Origin: a virus
IMG/VR virus record: IMGVR_UViG_3300048586_000935
Location: 1 to 39,405 of that record
DNA: 39,405 nucleotides
Reading direction: 5' to 3' (one strand)
Shown: positions 7,503 through 15,969 of the stretch, one piece after another
Numbering within the stretch: position 1 is the stretch's first letter
Layout of the letters: the number at the start of each line of letters is the position of its first letter
Translations under genes and position numbers: made by a program
Notes under the pieces: model-generated
The model's database searches: none
Told to the model about the DNA's origin: nothing
The model's input: the letters and a program-made list of their open reading frames with translations, nothing else

Positions 7503-8233
7503 CCTACGACATGAACGATGCCGAACTGCCGCGCGGCTCCGACCTCATCCCGGACGGCAGCTTCGTGAAGGTCATCATGCACCTGCGCAAGGGTGGGCTG
7601 GATGGCCAGGGCGAGGCGGATCGCGGCCTGCTCAAGGCGACGAAGACGCAGGGCAGCGACGTGAAGATGCTGGACTGCGAATTCACCGTCACGGCCGGCC
7701 CGCATATCCGGCGCAAGTTCTGGCAGACCTTCACGGTCGTCGGCGGCAAGGTGGACGAGCAGGGTGTGTCGATCGGCTGGAAGATCTCCAAGGGGGTCTT
7801 CCGGGCGATGATCGACAGCGCGCTCGGCCTGGATTCTCAGGATATGAGCGAGGCGGCGAAGGGCAAGCGCCTGCTGCGCGGCCTCTCCGACCTGCACGGC
7901 ATCACCTTCGCCGCCAAGGTGCGCGTCGAGCCCGCCACTGACCCACGCTACTCTGACAGCAATCGGCTGGACCGTGTCGTGCTGCCGGGTGAGCCGGAAT
8001 ACGCCAAGGTCATGGCCGGCGAAGGGGTCGCGGCTGCCCCCAGCAACAGGCCGGCGCGTCCGCCCGCTGCCGCAGCCGCCACGCCGCCCGCCTGGTCGGG
8101 TCAGGCCGCTGCCACGCCGGCAGCACCGGCGCCCCGCATGTGGGAGCGCCCGGCCGCCGCCAGCCCTGCCGCGCCGACCCCCGCGGCACCGTCTGCACCC
8201 GCCGCCGGCGGCCCGTCCTGGTTGAACGGGTGA
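7499..8233 (+). CDS. putative ssDNA-binding (DUF669-like) phage protein
   Basis: A 244-residue protein whose first ~165 residues form a beta-rich domain (GSDLIPDGSFVKVIMHLRKGG; VKMLDCEFTVTAGPHIRRKFWQTFTVVGG; LHGITFAAKVRVEPATDPRYSDSNRLDRVVLP). This resembles DUF669-type phage proteins and other OB-fold-like DNA binders. The remainder is a long Pro/Ala-rich linker ending in a short GGPSWLNG tip. The layout (folded domain, flexible tail, conserved tip) resembles single-stranded DNA-binding proteins, although the tip is not acidic. It overlaps the ATPase by 4 bp and precedes the nuclease, which fits a recombination module. The SSB role is inferred. Confidence 0.65.
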   Translation: MTYDMNDAELPRGSDLIPDGSFVKVIMHLRKGGLDGQGEADRGLLKATKTQGSDVKMLDCEFTVTAGPHIRRKFWQTFTVVGGKVDEQGVSIGWKISKGVFRAMIDSALGLDSQDMSEAAKGKRLLRGLSDLHGITFAAKVRVEPATDPRYSDSNRLDRVVLPGEPEYAKVMAGEGVAAAPSNRPARPPAAAAATPPAWSGQAAATPAAPAPRMWERPAAASPAAPTPAAPSAPAAGGPSWLNG

Positions 8234-8240
8234 TGCGCCG

Positions 8241-8696
8241 ATGGTTCGTCGCCGCTGGACGCGGCCGGCGCAGCCGCGTGCTGCGGCCAAGTCCTTGCCA
8301 CCGCCGCGCGGCTGCTCGCCCGAGGATCAGGTTCGTCGCCTCACCTGCGCGCTCTGCGGGCGGGAGGCGAAGGGCTTTGGCTACATCCATGAGCTTCGCT
8401 GGGGCGAGTTCCCGCATCACCGCTTCTGCTCGATGCGGTGCTGCGAGGCGGGCGGCGCGCTGGGCCGGAGGTCAAACGGCGTGATCGACAAAACGCAGAT
8501 GGAGGAGCGTGCGGTGAAGGACGCGCGCCGGCCGCTTGCCGAGGTGCTGGTGGAGCTGAACCTCATGGCGCCGTTCCACGACCGCAGCGCAGCGGAGATC
8601 GACCGCATCATCGAGGCCTGCGTCGACGGCTTCCAGGCATCGATGCAGCGCCAGGCCGCCGAGCGGGATCCGCTCGACGACCCGATCCCATTTTAG
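8241..8696 (+). CDS. small zinc-finger-like phage protein
   Basis: A 151-residue protein with a basic N-terminus and a probable zinc-binding segment: CALCGRE, then a WGEFPHHRFCSMRCC segment, giving a CxxC...CxxxC arrangement. The second half is acidic and helical (LAEVLVELNLMAPFHDRSAAEIDRIIEACVDGF). The Cys pattern resembles DUF6511-type phage proteins, though I am not certain. Together with the flanking SSB-like and nuclease genes it may take part in DNA processing. It follows the 7499 gene by 7 nt. Confidence 0.65.
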   Translation: MVRRRWTRPAQPRAAAKSLPPPRGCSPEDQVRRLTCALCGREAKGFGYIHELRWGEFPHHRFCSMRCCEAGGALGRRSNGVIDKTQMEERAVKDARRPLAEVLVELNLMAPFHDRSAAEIDRIIEACVDGFQASMQRQAAERDPLDDPIPF

Positions 8697-8705
8697 GGGG
8701 TGGCC

Positions 8706-9479
8706 GTGATCCTCGACCTCAACCACCAATCCGGCCTGGTCTATGGACGCGCCGCACACGGCGTGGCCGACACCACCGCGCTCATCAATGCGCAGGTCGA
8801 TGCCGCGCTGGTCGCGCGCAACCAGCGGCAGCGCCCCCGCGACTATCTCGGTGGCAGCCGCATCGGCGAGGCATGCGCCCGCAAGCTGGTCTACGAGGTG
8901 GCCCACGCGCCGAAGGATGCCGGCCGCGATTTCGATGGCAGCATTCTGCGCATCTTCGATGCGGGGCACCAGTTCGAAACGCTGTCCATCCGTTGGCTCC
9001 GCCAGGCCGGGTTCGATCTGCGTGACCGCGGCGCCGATGGTGAGCAATTCGGCTTTGCCGCCGCCGGCGGAAAGCTGCGCGGCCATGCCGATGGCGTCAT
9101 CGTCGCGGGGCCCGATGTCGGCATCCGGTGGCCCTCTCTCTGGGAGCACAAGGCGCTCGGCCAGAAATCGTGGAACGACCTGGTCAAACACGGTCTGCGC
9201 CAGTCCAAGCCGATCTACTTCGCGCAGGTGCAGCTCTACATGGCCTACCTCGAACTCGAGGTGGCGCTGCTCACCGCGCTGAACCGCGACACGCTGGCGC
9301 TGCACCACGAGGCCATCCCCTTCGACGCTGTCGAGGCGCAGCGCCTGTCCGATCGAGCCGTCGACATCCTGCGCGCTGCCGAGGCCGGGGAGCTGCCGCC
9401 ACGCATCGCAGCACACGCCGATTTCTACCTCTGCCGCTTCTGTCCCTACGCGGCCCGCTGCTGGGAGGCACATGCATGA
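8706..9479 (+). CDS. PD-(D/E)XK nuclease of the Cas4/AddB type
   Basis: A 257-residue exonuclease-like protein. The PD-(D/E)XK core is visible as GHADGVIV (Asp of motif II) and WEHKALG (Glu-x-Lys of motif III), followed by the QVQLYMAYL helix typical of the superfamily. Four cysteines (C57; C243, C246 and C252 in CRFCPYAARC) match the Cas4/AddB iron-sulfur arrangement of one Cys before the core and three after it. I chose GTG 8706 because AGGGGG (8695-8700) lies 5 nt upstream; GTG 8700 is 2 codons earlier. It probably resects DNA ends for phage recombination with the ATPase and SSB-like protein. It is not linked to any CRISPR array here. Confidence 0.85.
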   Translation: MILDLNHQSGLVYGRAAHGVADTTALINAQVDAALVARNQRQRPRDYLGGSRIGEACARKLVYEVAHAPKDAGRDFDGSILRIFDAGHQFETLSIRWLRQAGFDLRDRGADGEQFGFAAAGGKLRGHADGVIVAGPDVGIRWPSLWEHKALGQKSWNDLVKHGLRQSKPIYFAQVQLYMAYLELEVALLTALNRDTLALHHEAIPFDAVEAQRLSDRAVDILRAAEAGELPPRIAAHADFYLCRFCPYAARCWEAHA

Positions 9480-10246
9480 CCAATGACGTGACCCAAGGCA
9501 TCCCCTCCGCCTATGAGCTGAAGCGGCTCGTCGCGCTGAATCGACCGCCCTTCTGGCGAGCGAGTTTTCTCAGCGGCCTGGCTGCAGCGCCGATCTATGT
9601 CTTTCCCGACCAGGACGCCTTCGACGGCGACGACGTGGGTTTCCTGACGCGCAAGATGGTGGCCGGCCAGCTGAGGCTCCCGCACAGCGAGGTCATCTTC
9701 GAGATGATTGATGCGCAGCATGGTCATCGGTCCAGCGTCATCTATGCCACGGAAAGGGAGCATGTGATCCATGCCTTTCTCTTCGCGCGGACCATCGTTC
9801 GCAAGCGGTGGACCGACGCACTGTGCCACGCGCGCTACAAGCCGGATGGATCGGGAGCCTGCGAGGTAAACCCGAGCGCGAAGGCTCTCAACGACGCTGA
9901 TATCTTCACCGTGATTCATGGAATGATCCTGCGCGCGACAGCGCTGATCATGGCGGAAGCCTGCAGCCGAGAGACGCAGGTCTCGCGGATGCGCCGATCC
10001 ATGCTGGCAAAGCATGGTGTCAGCGGCTGGAGCTACCGGGTCGCCACGATCGACATCGCCAACATCCGCAGGCTGGCCGAACCAGCGGGCGGCACGCACG
10101 CCTCCCCGCGCTGGCACATCCGTCGCGGGCACTGGCGCACGCTGAGCAATGGCCAGCGGGTTTTCGTGCGGGAATGCGCGGTGGGCGACCAAGCCCGAGG
10201 CGGCGTCGTCAAGGATTACCGCATCGAGCTTGGGAGCGCCGCATGA
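9476..10246 (+). CDS. hypothetical phage protein, 256 aa
   Basis: A 256-residue protein of unknown function. Its ATG overlaps the nuclease stop (ATGA), and its own stop overlaps the helicase start. The C-terminal motif SPRWHIRRGHWRTLSNGQRVFVRECAVGD followed by GGVVKDYRI is characteristic of a group of phage proteins from replication regions. The earlier half has VFPDQDAFDGDD and a helical middle (ALIMAEACSRETQVSRM). The basic, aromatic C-terminus suggests nucleic-acid contact, but no catalytic motif is evident. Confidence 0.75.
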   Translation: MTNDVTQGIPSAYELKRLVALNRPPFWRASFLSGLAAAPIYVFPDQDAFDGDDVGFLTRKMVAGQLRLPHSEVIFEMIDAQHGHRSSVIYATEREHVIHAFLFARTIVRKRWTDALCHARYKPDGSGACEVNPSAKALNDADIFTVIHGMILRATALIMAEACSRETQVSRMRRSMLAKHGVSGWSYRVATIDIANIRRLAEPAGGTHASPRWHIRRGHWRTLSNGQRVFVRECAVGDQARGGVVKDYRIELGSAA

Positions 10247-11568
10247 GCAGCGACATCACGCCCTCTGACACACAGCACCGCGCCATTGCTGCGATCCGCT
10301 CCTGGTACGAGCAGGACACTGAGAAGCAGCAGGTGTTCCGCCTGTTCGGCTATGCCGGAACCGGTAAGTCCACGGTGCTGCGCTTCGCGCTGGAGGAACT
10401 CGACCTCGAACCGCATCGCGCCGGCGGAGATGGCGAAGGCTGCGTGCCCGGAGTGGTCACCGCCACCTTCACGGGCAAGGCCGCGCTGGTGCTGCGCCGC
10501 AAGGGCACGCCAGCACGCACCATCCACAGCCTGATCTACAGCGTCATCGAGGCGACCGAGGAGGAGGTCGAGGCCGCCGAGAAGAAGATCACTGAGGCGA
10601 TGGCCGGCGCGCGGCAGCTCTCGGGCTTCGACCGCACCACCGCCGAGGCGACGATCGAGGCCATGCGCCAGGCCGTCTCCGAGATGAAGCGGCCGCGCTT
10701 CGCGTTGAACCCAAAGAGCGACGCGGCGCATGCCGAGCTCATCGTGCTCGACGAGGTCTCGATGGTCGGTGAGGACATGGCGCGCGACCTCATGAGCTTT
10801 GGCAAGCCCATCCTGGTTCTCGGCGATCCCGGTCAGTTGCCCCCCATCCAGGGCGAAGGCGCCTTCACCAAGGATGCGCCGGACATCATGCTCACCGAGA
10901 TCCACCGACAGGCCGCGGAGAGCGCGATCATCCGCCTCGCCACCATGGCCCGCGAGGGCGTGGCGATCGGCTTCGGCCAGTACGACACGCATGTCTGGAA
11001 GATGCGCAAATCCGACGTGACGCCGGAGCAAGCGCTCCGCGGTGGCCAGGTCATCTGCGGCATGAACGCGACCCGCCTGCAGCTGAATAACGCCATGCGC
11101 CAGGCTGCCGGCTTCGGGCCGGGCTGGCTGCCGACCGGCCCGGCCGAGAAGATTGTGTGCCTGAAGAACCAGAACGACCTCGGGCTCATCAACGGCATGT
11201 TCCTCTCGCTGGAGGATGTTGTTGACGAGGCCAGCCATTACTTCTCCGCCGTCGTCACCGACGAGGATGGCAATCGCATCGGGCCACCGCAGCAGGATGG
11301 CAGCCGCGGCAGGCTGCGCATCTACAAGGGCCATTTCGAAGATCACATCGCCTTCGACAAGCATCGGCACGATCGCGATTGGAAAACCAAACGCCCGCTG
11401 ACCGAGGCGACCTACGGCTGGGCGATCACGGGTCACAAGAGCCAGGGCTCGCAGTGGGAGAACGTGGTGGTCTGGGACGATGGTCTCGGGCGCACGGAGC
11501 AGGATCGGCGCCGCTGGCTCTACACCACCATCACCCGCGCCGAGCAGGGCCTGGTGATCCTGGCATGA
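10243..11568 (+). CDS. RecD-like ATP-dependent DNA helicase
   Basis: A 441-residue SF1B helicase similar to RecD2/Dda-type phage helicases. Walker A is GYAGTGKST (residues 36-44). Further motifs are TFTGKAALVLRRKG (Ia), LIVLDEVSMVGED (Walker B), VLGDPGQLPPIQG (III), EIHRQ (motif IV region), TYGWAITGHKSQGSQW (V) and RRWLYTTITRAEQGLVIL (VI). It would unwind or translocate 5'-to-3' on DNA during replication or recombination. The start ATG overlaps the previous stop, and its stop overlaps the primase start, both ATGA. No extra N-terminal domain is present, so it is a minimal helicase. Confidence 0.9.
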   Translation: MSSDITPSDTQHRAIAAIRSWYEQDTEKQQVFRLFGYAGTGKSTVLRFALEELDLEPHRAGGDGEGCVPGVVTATFTGKAALVLRRKGTPARTIHSLIYSVIEATEEEVEAAEKKITEAMAGARQLSGFDRTTAEATIEAMRQAVSEMKRPRFALNPKSDAAHAELIVLDEVSMVGEDMARDLMSFGKPILVLGDPGQLPPIQGEGAFTKDAPDIMLTEIHRQAAESAIIRLATMAREGVAIGFGQYDTHVWKMRKSDVTPEQALRGGQVICGMNATRLQLNNAMRQAAGFGPGWLPTGPAEKIVCLKNQNDLGLINGMFLSLEDVVDEASHYFSAVVTDEDGNRIGPPQQDGSRGRLRIYKGHFEDHIAFDKHRHDRDWKTKRPLTEATYGWAITGHKSQGSQWENVVVWDDGLGRTEQDRRRWLYTTITRAEQGLVILA

Positions 11569-14183
11569 ACGTTGAACCGCATCCGCCCGCCACCATCATG
11601 TCGGCGGCGGCCAGCGCGCTGCCAGCGCTGATCGACCTGAATGACGTCTGGCCCCTGCTGCCCGCTCGGCACGACCTGGCGGAAGTACGTCGCAGGCTGG
11701 CGGATACGGCGCGCGACTGGCTGCCGGCGCTGTTTCCGCAGGCGGTCCGCTCCCCGGACCGCAAGACGCTGCGCTGCGCCGACCTGTCCGGACGCCGCCC
11801 TCGTGGCGAGGGCTCCTGCGTCCTGCACCTCGAGGGTCGCTTTGCAGGATGGGGCTTCGACCATGCCACCGGCGAAAGCGCCGGGCCGATCGACATGGTC
11901 TATCACGCGACCGGCCTGACAGAGGTGCGGCTCTTCGCGGAGGCCGCGCGGCTGGCCCACATGGATCAGCCGGCGCCCAGCCCGCGGCCGCAGGAGCCGA
12001 GGCCTGACCATAGCCGCGAGGTGGCGCGCCTGCTGGAAGGCTGCCTGCCGCTCGCCGGCACGGTGGCGGAGGCCTATCTGCGCAGCCGCGGGTTGGCGGT
12101 GCCAGACAGCCCAGATCTGCTGTTCCACCCCGACCTGACTGACTTCGACACCAAGCGCGGCTGGGCCGGGATGGTGGCGCTCGTCCGCGACGGCGCTGGC
12201 GAGCCCACCGGCGGTATCCATCGCACCTACCTGTTGGACGATGGCTCCGCGAAGGCGCCCCCCGGCAAAAAGATGCTAGGGCCGATCGCCGGTGGCGCGG
12301 TCGCGCTCGCGCCCATGCCGGAGGACGGGAAGATCGGTGTCGCCGAGGGCATCGAGACGGCGCTCTCGGCCCAGGCGATTTTCGCCATGCCCACCATGGC
12401 GGCGCTCTCCGCGGATGGGCTGCGCCGCTGGCAATGGCCGGCCGGTACCACCCACGTCACCATCTTTGCCGATGCAGGTTTGCCCGGCATGCAAGCCGCG
12501 GCCACGCTCGCGGACCAGCTGAACCTGGCCAACATCCCCTCCCGCATCATCGCGCCGCTGCATGGGGACGACTTCAACGACGACCTGCTGCATAGCGTGA
12601 CGGCCGAGGATTATGCCGCGGCGCCGGCCCCTGATGACCAGGCACCACCACCTGCCACCGCCGAGGAGTTGCTGGCGGTCGCGGCCACACTGACGAACCC
12701 GCCCGACATGGCGCCGCTGTCCAAGCTGCTGGGCCGCCTCGTCACCCTCCGCCTAGAGCCATTGCCCGAGCGCCAGGTCCTGGGAGCCATCAAATCCGCC
12801 ACCGGCATCGCTGTTTCCATTCTGGAGAAGCATCTCGGCGAGCTGCGCCGCCGCCTCAACACCACCGGCGATGTGAACCAGGCAGCGGTCCGACCGCGGT
12901 GGGCTGCTCTGCTGCGCCTCGATCCGGGCGGCACGCCGGAGCGAAACGAGGCGAACGTCATCACCGCGCTGTCGCTCGACGCAGCCCTGGCCGGTGCCCT
13001 GGTCTTCGATGAATTCGCGCAGGAGATCCTGGTCACTCGCGCCCTGCCCTGGGAGCCCGCCGCCAGCACCCTGCCGCGGGCCTGGGGCGACGCGGATGAT
13101 GTGCGCTGCGCCGAATGGCTGCAGCGGCACGAGATCAACGTCCCGCCCGTCGTCGTGGGCCGCAGCGTCGTAGCCGTCGCCCGCAACATCCGGATCCACC
13201 CGGTGCGGGATTATCTCACGGCGCTCGCCTGGGATGGCACGCAGCGCCTCGGCGCATGGGCGGTGACCTATCTCGGCGCCACAGACACGCCGCTGAACCG
13301 AGCCATGGCCGCGCTGTGGATGATCTCCGCCGTCGCGCGGATCATGCGGCCCGGCTGCAAGGCCGACCACATGCTCATCCTGGAAGGGCCACAGGGCATC
13401 CGGAAATCGACAGCTCTGAAAGTGCTCGCCTCCGATGCCTGGTTCACAGACGAGCTGGCGGAGATCGGCTCGAAGGACGCGGCGCAGCAGATGCGCGGCG
13501 TGTGGATCATCGAGATGGCCGAGCTAGATGCCATCGGCAGGGCCGAGGTTTCGCGGATCAAGGCCTTCCTCACCCGCACTTCCGACCGCTACCGCCCCCC
13601 CTATGAGCGCTACGTGGTCACCGTGCCGCGGCAGTGCGTCTTCGCCGGCAGCGTGAATCCCGACACCTACCTGCGCGATGAAACCGGCAATCGCCGCTTC
13701 TGGCCGCTGCGATGCGGGGAAATCGATCTCGACGGTCTGCGCCGTGACCGCGACCAGCTTTGGGCCGAGGCCGTCGCGCGGTTCAACGCGGGTGCGCCCT
13801 GGTGGCTGGAAGACCGCGTTCTCATCGCCTCCGCCACCGCCGAGCAGGAGGCTCGCTATGAGCCGGATGCCTGGGACGCGCTGATCGAGCGCTGGCTGGT
13901 CTCCGAGCGGCGCAGCGTGAATGTCGGCTTCGGCAACTATGACGACTGGCAGGACCGCCACGTGCCGCGGCAGCAGGCGCTCACGGATATTTCTGTCGGC
14001 GAGGTGCTGGAGAAGGCCCTGGGCATCGAGCCGGCGAAGTGGACCAAGGGCGACCAGATGCGGGTCGGGAACTTCTTCAAGGCGAAGAAGTGGGAGCGCT
14101 ACAAGACCAAAGGTTCGGTCAGAGACGGTATCGAGCGGGAGTGGCGGTATCGCCGCACAGGCACCCTGGTGCCCACGCCATGA
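11565..14183 (+). CDS. Toprim primase / VapE-type helicase fusion
   Basis: An 872-residue replication protein. The N-terminal part holds a primase-like region and a Toprim domain near residues 255-330 (VAEGIETALSAQAIF, then IFADAGLPGMQAAATLADQL). The C-terminal part is a VapE/VirE-type P-loop domain (about 560-790): DYLTALAWDGTQRL, LILEGPQGIRKST, a Walker B-type GVWIIEMAELDA, TSDRYRPPYER, and the arginine-rich NRRFWPL. Two departures are notable: Walker A has Arg before the Lys (GIRKST), and the usual DND of the Toprim site reads DAG. It probably primes and unwinds phage DNA, and the origin-like repeat block follows at 14206-14496. Start overlaps the helicase stop by ATGA. Confidence 0.85.
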   Translation: MNVEPHPPATIMSAAASALPALIDLNDVWPLLPARHDLAEVRRRLADTARDWLPALFPQAVRSPDRKTLRCADLSGRRPRGEGSCVLHLEGRFAGWGFDHATGESAGPIDMVYHATGLTEVRLFAEAARLAHMDQPAPSPRPQEPRPDHSREVARLLEGCLPLAGTVAEAYLRSRGLAVPDSPDLLFHPDLTDFDTKRGWAGMVALVRDGAGEPTGGIHRTYLLDDGSAKAPPGKKMLGPIAGGAVALAPMPEDGKIGVAEGIETALSAQAIFAMPTMAALSADGLRRWQWPAGTTHVTIFADAGLPGMQAAATLADQLNLANIPSRIIAPLHGDDFNDDLLHSVTAEDYAAAPAPDDQAPPPATAEELLAVAATLTNPPDMAPLSKLLGRLVTLRLEPLPERQVLGAIKSATGIAVSILEKHLGELRRRLNTTGDVNQAAVRPRWAALLRLDPGGTPERNEANVITALSLDAALAGALVFDEFAQEILVTRALPWEPAASTLPRAWGDADDVRCAEWLQRHEINVPPVVVGRSVVAVARNIRIHPVRDYLTALAWDGTQRLGAWAVTYLGATDTPLNRAMAALWMISAVARIMRPGCKADHMLILEGPQGIRKSTALKVLASDAWFTDELAEIGSKDAAQQMRGVWIIEMAELDAIGRAEVSRIKAFLTRTSDRYRPPYERYVVTVPRQCVFAGSVNPDTYLRDETGNRRFWPLRCGEIDLDGLRRDRDQLWAEAVARFNAGAPWWLEDRVLIASATAEQEARYEPDAWDALIERWLVSERRSVNVGFGNYDDWQDRHVPRQQALTDISVGEVLEKALGIEPAKWTKGDQMRVGNFFKAKKWERYKTKGSVRDGIEREWRYRRTGTLVPTP

Positions 14184-14311
14184 TCATCCTTTCGCTCCCG
14201 AACCTGTCCCACTGTCCCACCTGGAGGCCGTCGGCGGCTCAGGTGGGACAAGAAAAAATCCAGGAATTCTGCGGGTCTCCGGCTGCTCGTCCCACTGTCC
14301 CACCTGTCCCA

Positions 14312-14328
14312 CTAGGTCTGAAACCTAG
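14312..14328. repeat. 6-bp inverted repeat within the repeat block
   Basis: CTAGGT (14312-14317) and ACCTAG (14323-14328) mirror each other around a 5-nt CTGAA spacer. It sits just after three tandem GTCCCAC repeats. Confidence 0.4.
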
Positions 14329-14366
14329 ATGCGGGATGTTGGTCGCCGGGCCGGGACATACATTTT

Positions 14367-14383
14367 CCTATAGGGGGTATAGG
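14367..14383. repeat. 6-bp inverted repeat with G5 loop
   Basis: CCTATA (14367-14372) and TATAGG (14378-14383) flank a run of five G, forming a perfect stem-loop at DNA or RNA level. It separates the forward and reverse repeat groups of the origin-like block. Confidence 0.4.
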
Positions 14384-14637
14384 GCGGCCCTGTTTGGTGG
14401 GACAGGTGGGACAGATCGCGTCAACCATCTGAACCATAACAATAAATCCTGTCCCACCAGTTTCTCCAAGGTGGGACAGGGCCGGTCAGGTGGGACGGCA
14501 CGCCGTCAGCGCAAAGGCTGGCCATCCACCGGCCCGCCCACACCACGGTGCGCCCCAAGCCGGGCAGCGACGGCGAGCTCCGCCAAGAACCGCGCCGTCG
14601 CCGCCCTCACCAGGATCATCCCCTCTCGGAGACCACC

Positions 14638-15186
14638 ATGGCACCCGCGACTCTCACCATGCCCGCAGCCCATGCAAGCGGCCCGCCCATCGCTCTCCCA
14701 CCCGCGATCAGCCTGGCGCACCACGCCGTCCTCGCCCTCGATCTCGGCACCACCACCGGATGGGCACTGCGCGGCCAGGACGGTGGCATCACCTCGGGGA
14801 CCATGACGTTCCGCCCCAGCCGCTTCGAAGGCGGCGGCATGCGCTTCCTGCGCTTCCGTGGCTGGCTGGCGGAGGTCGCCGTCCTGTCCGGCGGTGTGGC
14901 GCGGATCGTGTTCGAGGAGGTCCGCGCGCATGCCGGCACCGACGCCGCACACCTCTACGGGGGTTGGCTCGCGCATCTGGCGGCATGGTGCGAGGAGGCT
15001 GGCATCCCCTACCAGGGCGTCCCGGTCGGCACGATCAAACGCTACGCCACTGGCAAGGGCAACGCCGACAAGGCGAAGATGATCGCCGCCATCCAGGCCC
15101 GTGGCTTCCGCCCCGCTGATGACAACGAGGCTGATGCCATCGCTCTGCTGCTCTGGGCGACCGACCCCACCGGAGGCCGCGCATGA
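14638..15186 (+). CDS. RuvC-like Holliday junction resolvase
   Basis: A 182-residue RNase H-fold resolvase of the phage RuvC type. The first catalytic Asp lies in VLALDLGTTTGWAL, the second acidic residue in IVFEEVRAH, and the C-terminal acidic pair in DDNEADAIALLLWA. It would cut branched phage DNA before packaging. ATG 14638 was chosen because CGGAG (14627-14631) lies 6 nt upstream; longer versions read into the repeat block. It is the first gene after the origin-like block and overlaps the next gene by ATGA. Confidence 0.85.
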   Translation: MAPATLTMPAAHASGPPIALPPAISLAHHAVLALDLGTTTGWALRGQDGGITSGTMTFRPSRFEGGGMRFLRFRGWLAEVAVLSGGVARIVFEEVRAHAGTDAAHLYGGWLAHLAAWCEEAGIPYQGVPVGTIKRYATGKGNADKAKMIAAIQARGFRPADDNEADAIALLLWATDPTGGRA

Positions 15187-15413
15187 GCATGCACGGCGCA
15201 CCGCAACCGCCTCGATCCTGCCTCGACCGCGGCACGCGCAGCCCGACCAACGATGCCGAGGTGAACGCCATGCGTGCTGCCGCATGGCATCGGCATGGTG
15301 TCGCGGCCCTGCCGATCGCCGAGATCACCGACGACTGGCTGCGCCAAGCCATCACCAACGAAGCCAATCGGCGCTGGGGGCGTCGCAACGGGGAGAACCA
15401 CCATGGCCGGTAA
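15183..15413 (+). CDS. small phage protein, 76 aa
   Basis: A 76-residue protein that starts inside the resolvase stop (ATGA) and ends 11 bp inside the next gene. The conserved-looking part is WHRHGVAALPIAEITDDWLRQAITNEANRRWG, a short helical region. An internal ATG would shorten it by 29 residues. Function unknown; the double overlap suggests a real, co-translated gene. Confidence 0.6.
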   Translation: MSMHGAPQPPRSCLDRGTRSPTNDAEVNAMRAAAWHRHGVAALPIAEITDDWLRQAITNEANRRWGRRNGENHHGR

Positions 15414-15957
15414 GCGCAAGACGAAGGCGGCGAAGGCGAAGCCCGACGATCTGGCGAAGCCTTCGAAGTGGCGGCTGCAGCATGGTGGCTTCTCGGACCC
15501 GATCCGTGCGGCCGATCCCGAAACCGGTACGCCCGTGCAGCATCGCCGCGCCGTGGACACGCTCGGCCTCATGCTCGCCAACGGCAGCATCACGCCGCAG
15601 ATGCACGAGGCGGGCTGCATCTTCCGGACGCTGTTCCGCAGCGCCGCGATCGACAGCATGTCCACCTCGCAGCTGATCTACCTGCCCGGATCGACCGCAG
15701 GCACGATGTCGAACCGCCAGGTCGATGCGCGCCGCCGTGTGCTCGCGGCGATGGATGCGCTTGGCGGGCACGATAGCCCAGCCGGCTCCTGCGCATGGTT
15801 CGTCGTGGGCCTCGAAATGTCGGTCCGCGAATGGGCGGCCCGTCGAGGCTGGAGCGGCAGGCCAGTGCCGCAGCCAATCGCGGGTGGCATGCTGGTGGCG
15901 GCACTCGGAATCCTGGCAATGCACTTCGGGCTGATGCCCCGGTCGCAGGCCGCATGA
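15403..15957 (+). CDS. hypothetical protein with DUF6456-like C-terminus
   Basis: A 184-residue protein with a very basic N-terminus (AGKRKTKAAKAKPDD). After PVQHRRAVDTLGLMLANGSITPQMHEAG it has a helical C-terminal half: VDARRRVLAAMDALGG...CAWFVVGLEMSVREWAARRGW...GGMLVAALGILAMHFGL. This order resembles DUF6456-type proteins, in which a short HTH-like segment follows a helical bundle; the match is by pattern only. It may be a phage DNA-binding regulator. It closes the early operon; the next rightward gene has its own promoter region. Confidence 0.65.
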   Translation: MAGKRKTKAAKAKPDDLAKPSKWRLQHGGFSDPIRAADPETGTPVQHRRAVDTLGLMLANGSITPQMHEAGCIFRTLFRSAAIDSMSTSQLIYLPGSTAGTMSNRQVDARRRVLAAMDALGGHDSPAGSCAWFVVGLEMSVREWAARRGWSGRPVPQPIAGGMLVAALGILAMHFGLMPRSQAA

Positions 15958-15969
15958 GGCTGAGCGTCG

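Larger units (their letters stand above)
14206..14496. repeat. origin-like cluster of 11 GTGGGAC repeats
   Basis: The 454-bp gap 14184-14637 contains eleven copies of GTCCCAC or its complement GTGGGAC. Forward copies start at 14206, 14214, 14289, 14297, 14306 and 14451; complement copies start at 14243, 14397, 14406, 14471 and 14490. Most extend to CCTGTCCCAC / GTGGGACAGG, and several are in tandem 8-9 bp apart. Between them lie two perfect 6-bp inverted repeats and a local A/T-rich stretch (about 14421-14449). Iteron-like repeats plus AT-rich DNA right after the primase-helicase suggest a replication origin or a binding array for a phage regulator. No coding sequence is supported here. Confidence 0.6.

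Noticed and set aside
8706-9479. Cas4-like nuclease as a sign of a CRISPR system
   Set aside because: No cas genes and no repeat-spacer array are present; phage recombination nucleases share the same fold and cysteines.
11379-11564. Upstream extension of the primase-helicase frame
   Set aside because: It would run inside the helicase gene in another frame; the ATG at 11565 has the ATGA overlap used throughout the operon.
14039-14806. Plus-strand open frame across the repeat block
   Set aside because: Its repetitive composition results from the GTCCCAC repeats. The frame overlaps the primase end and resolvase start and shows no domain.
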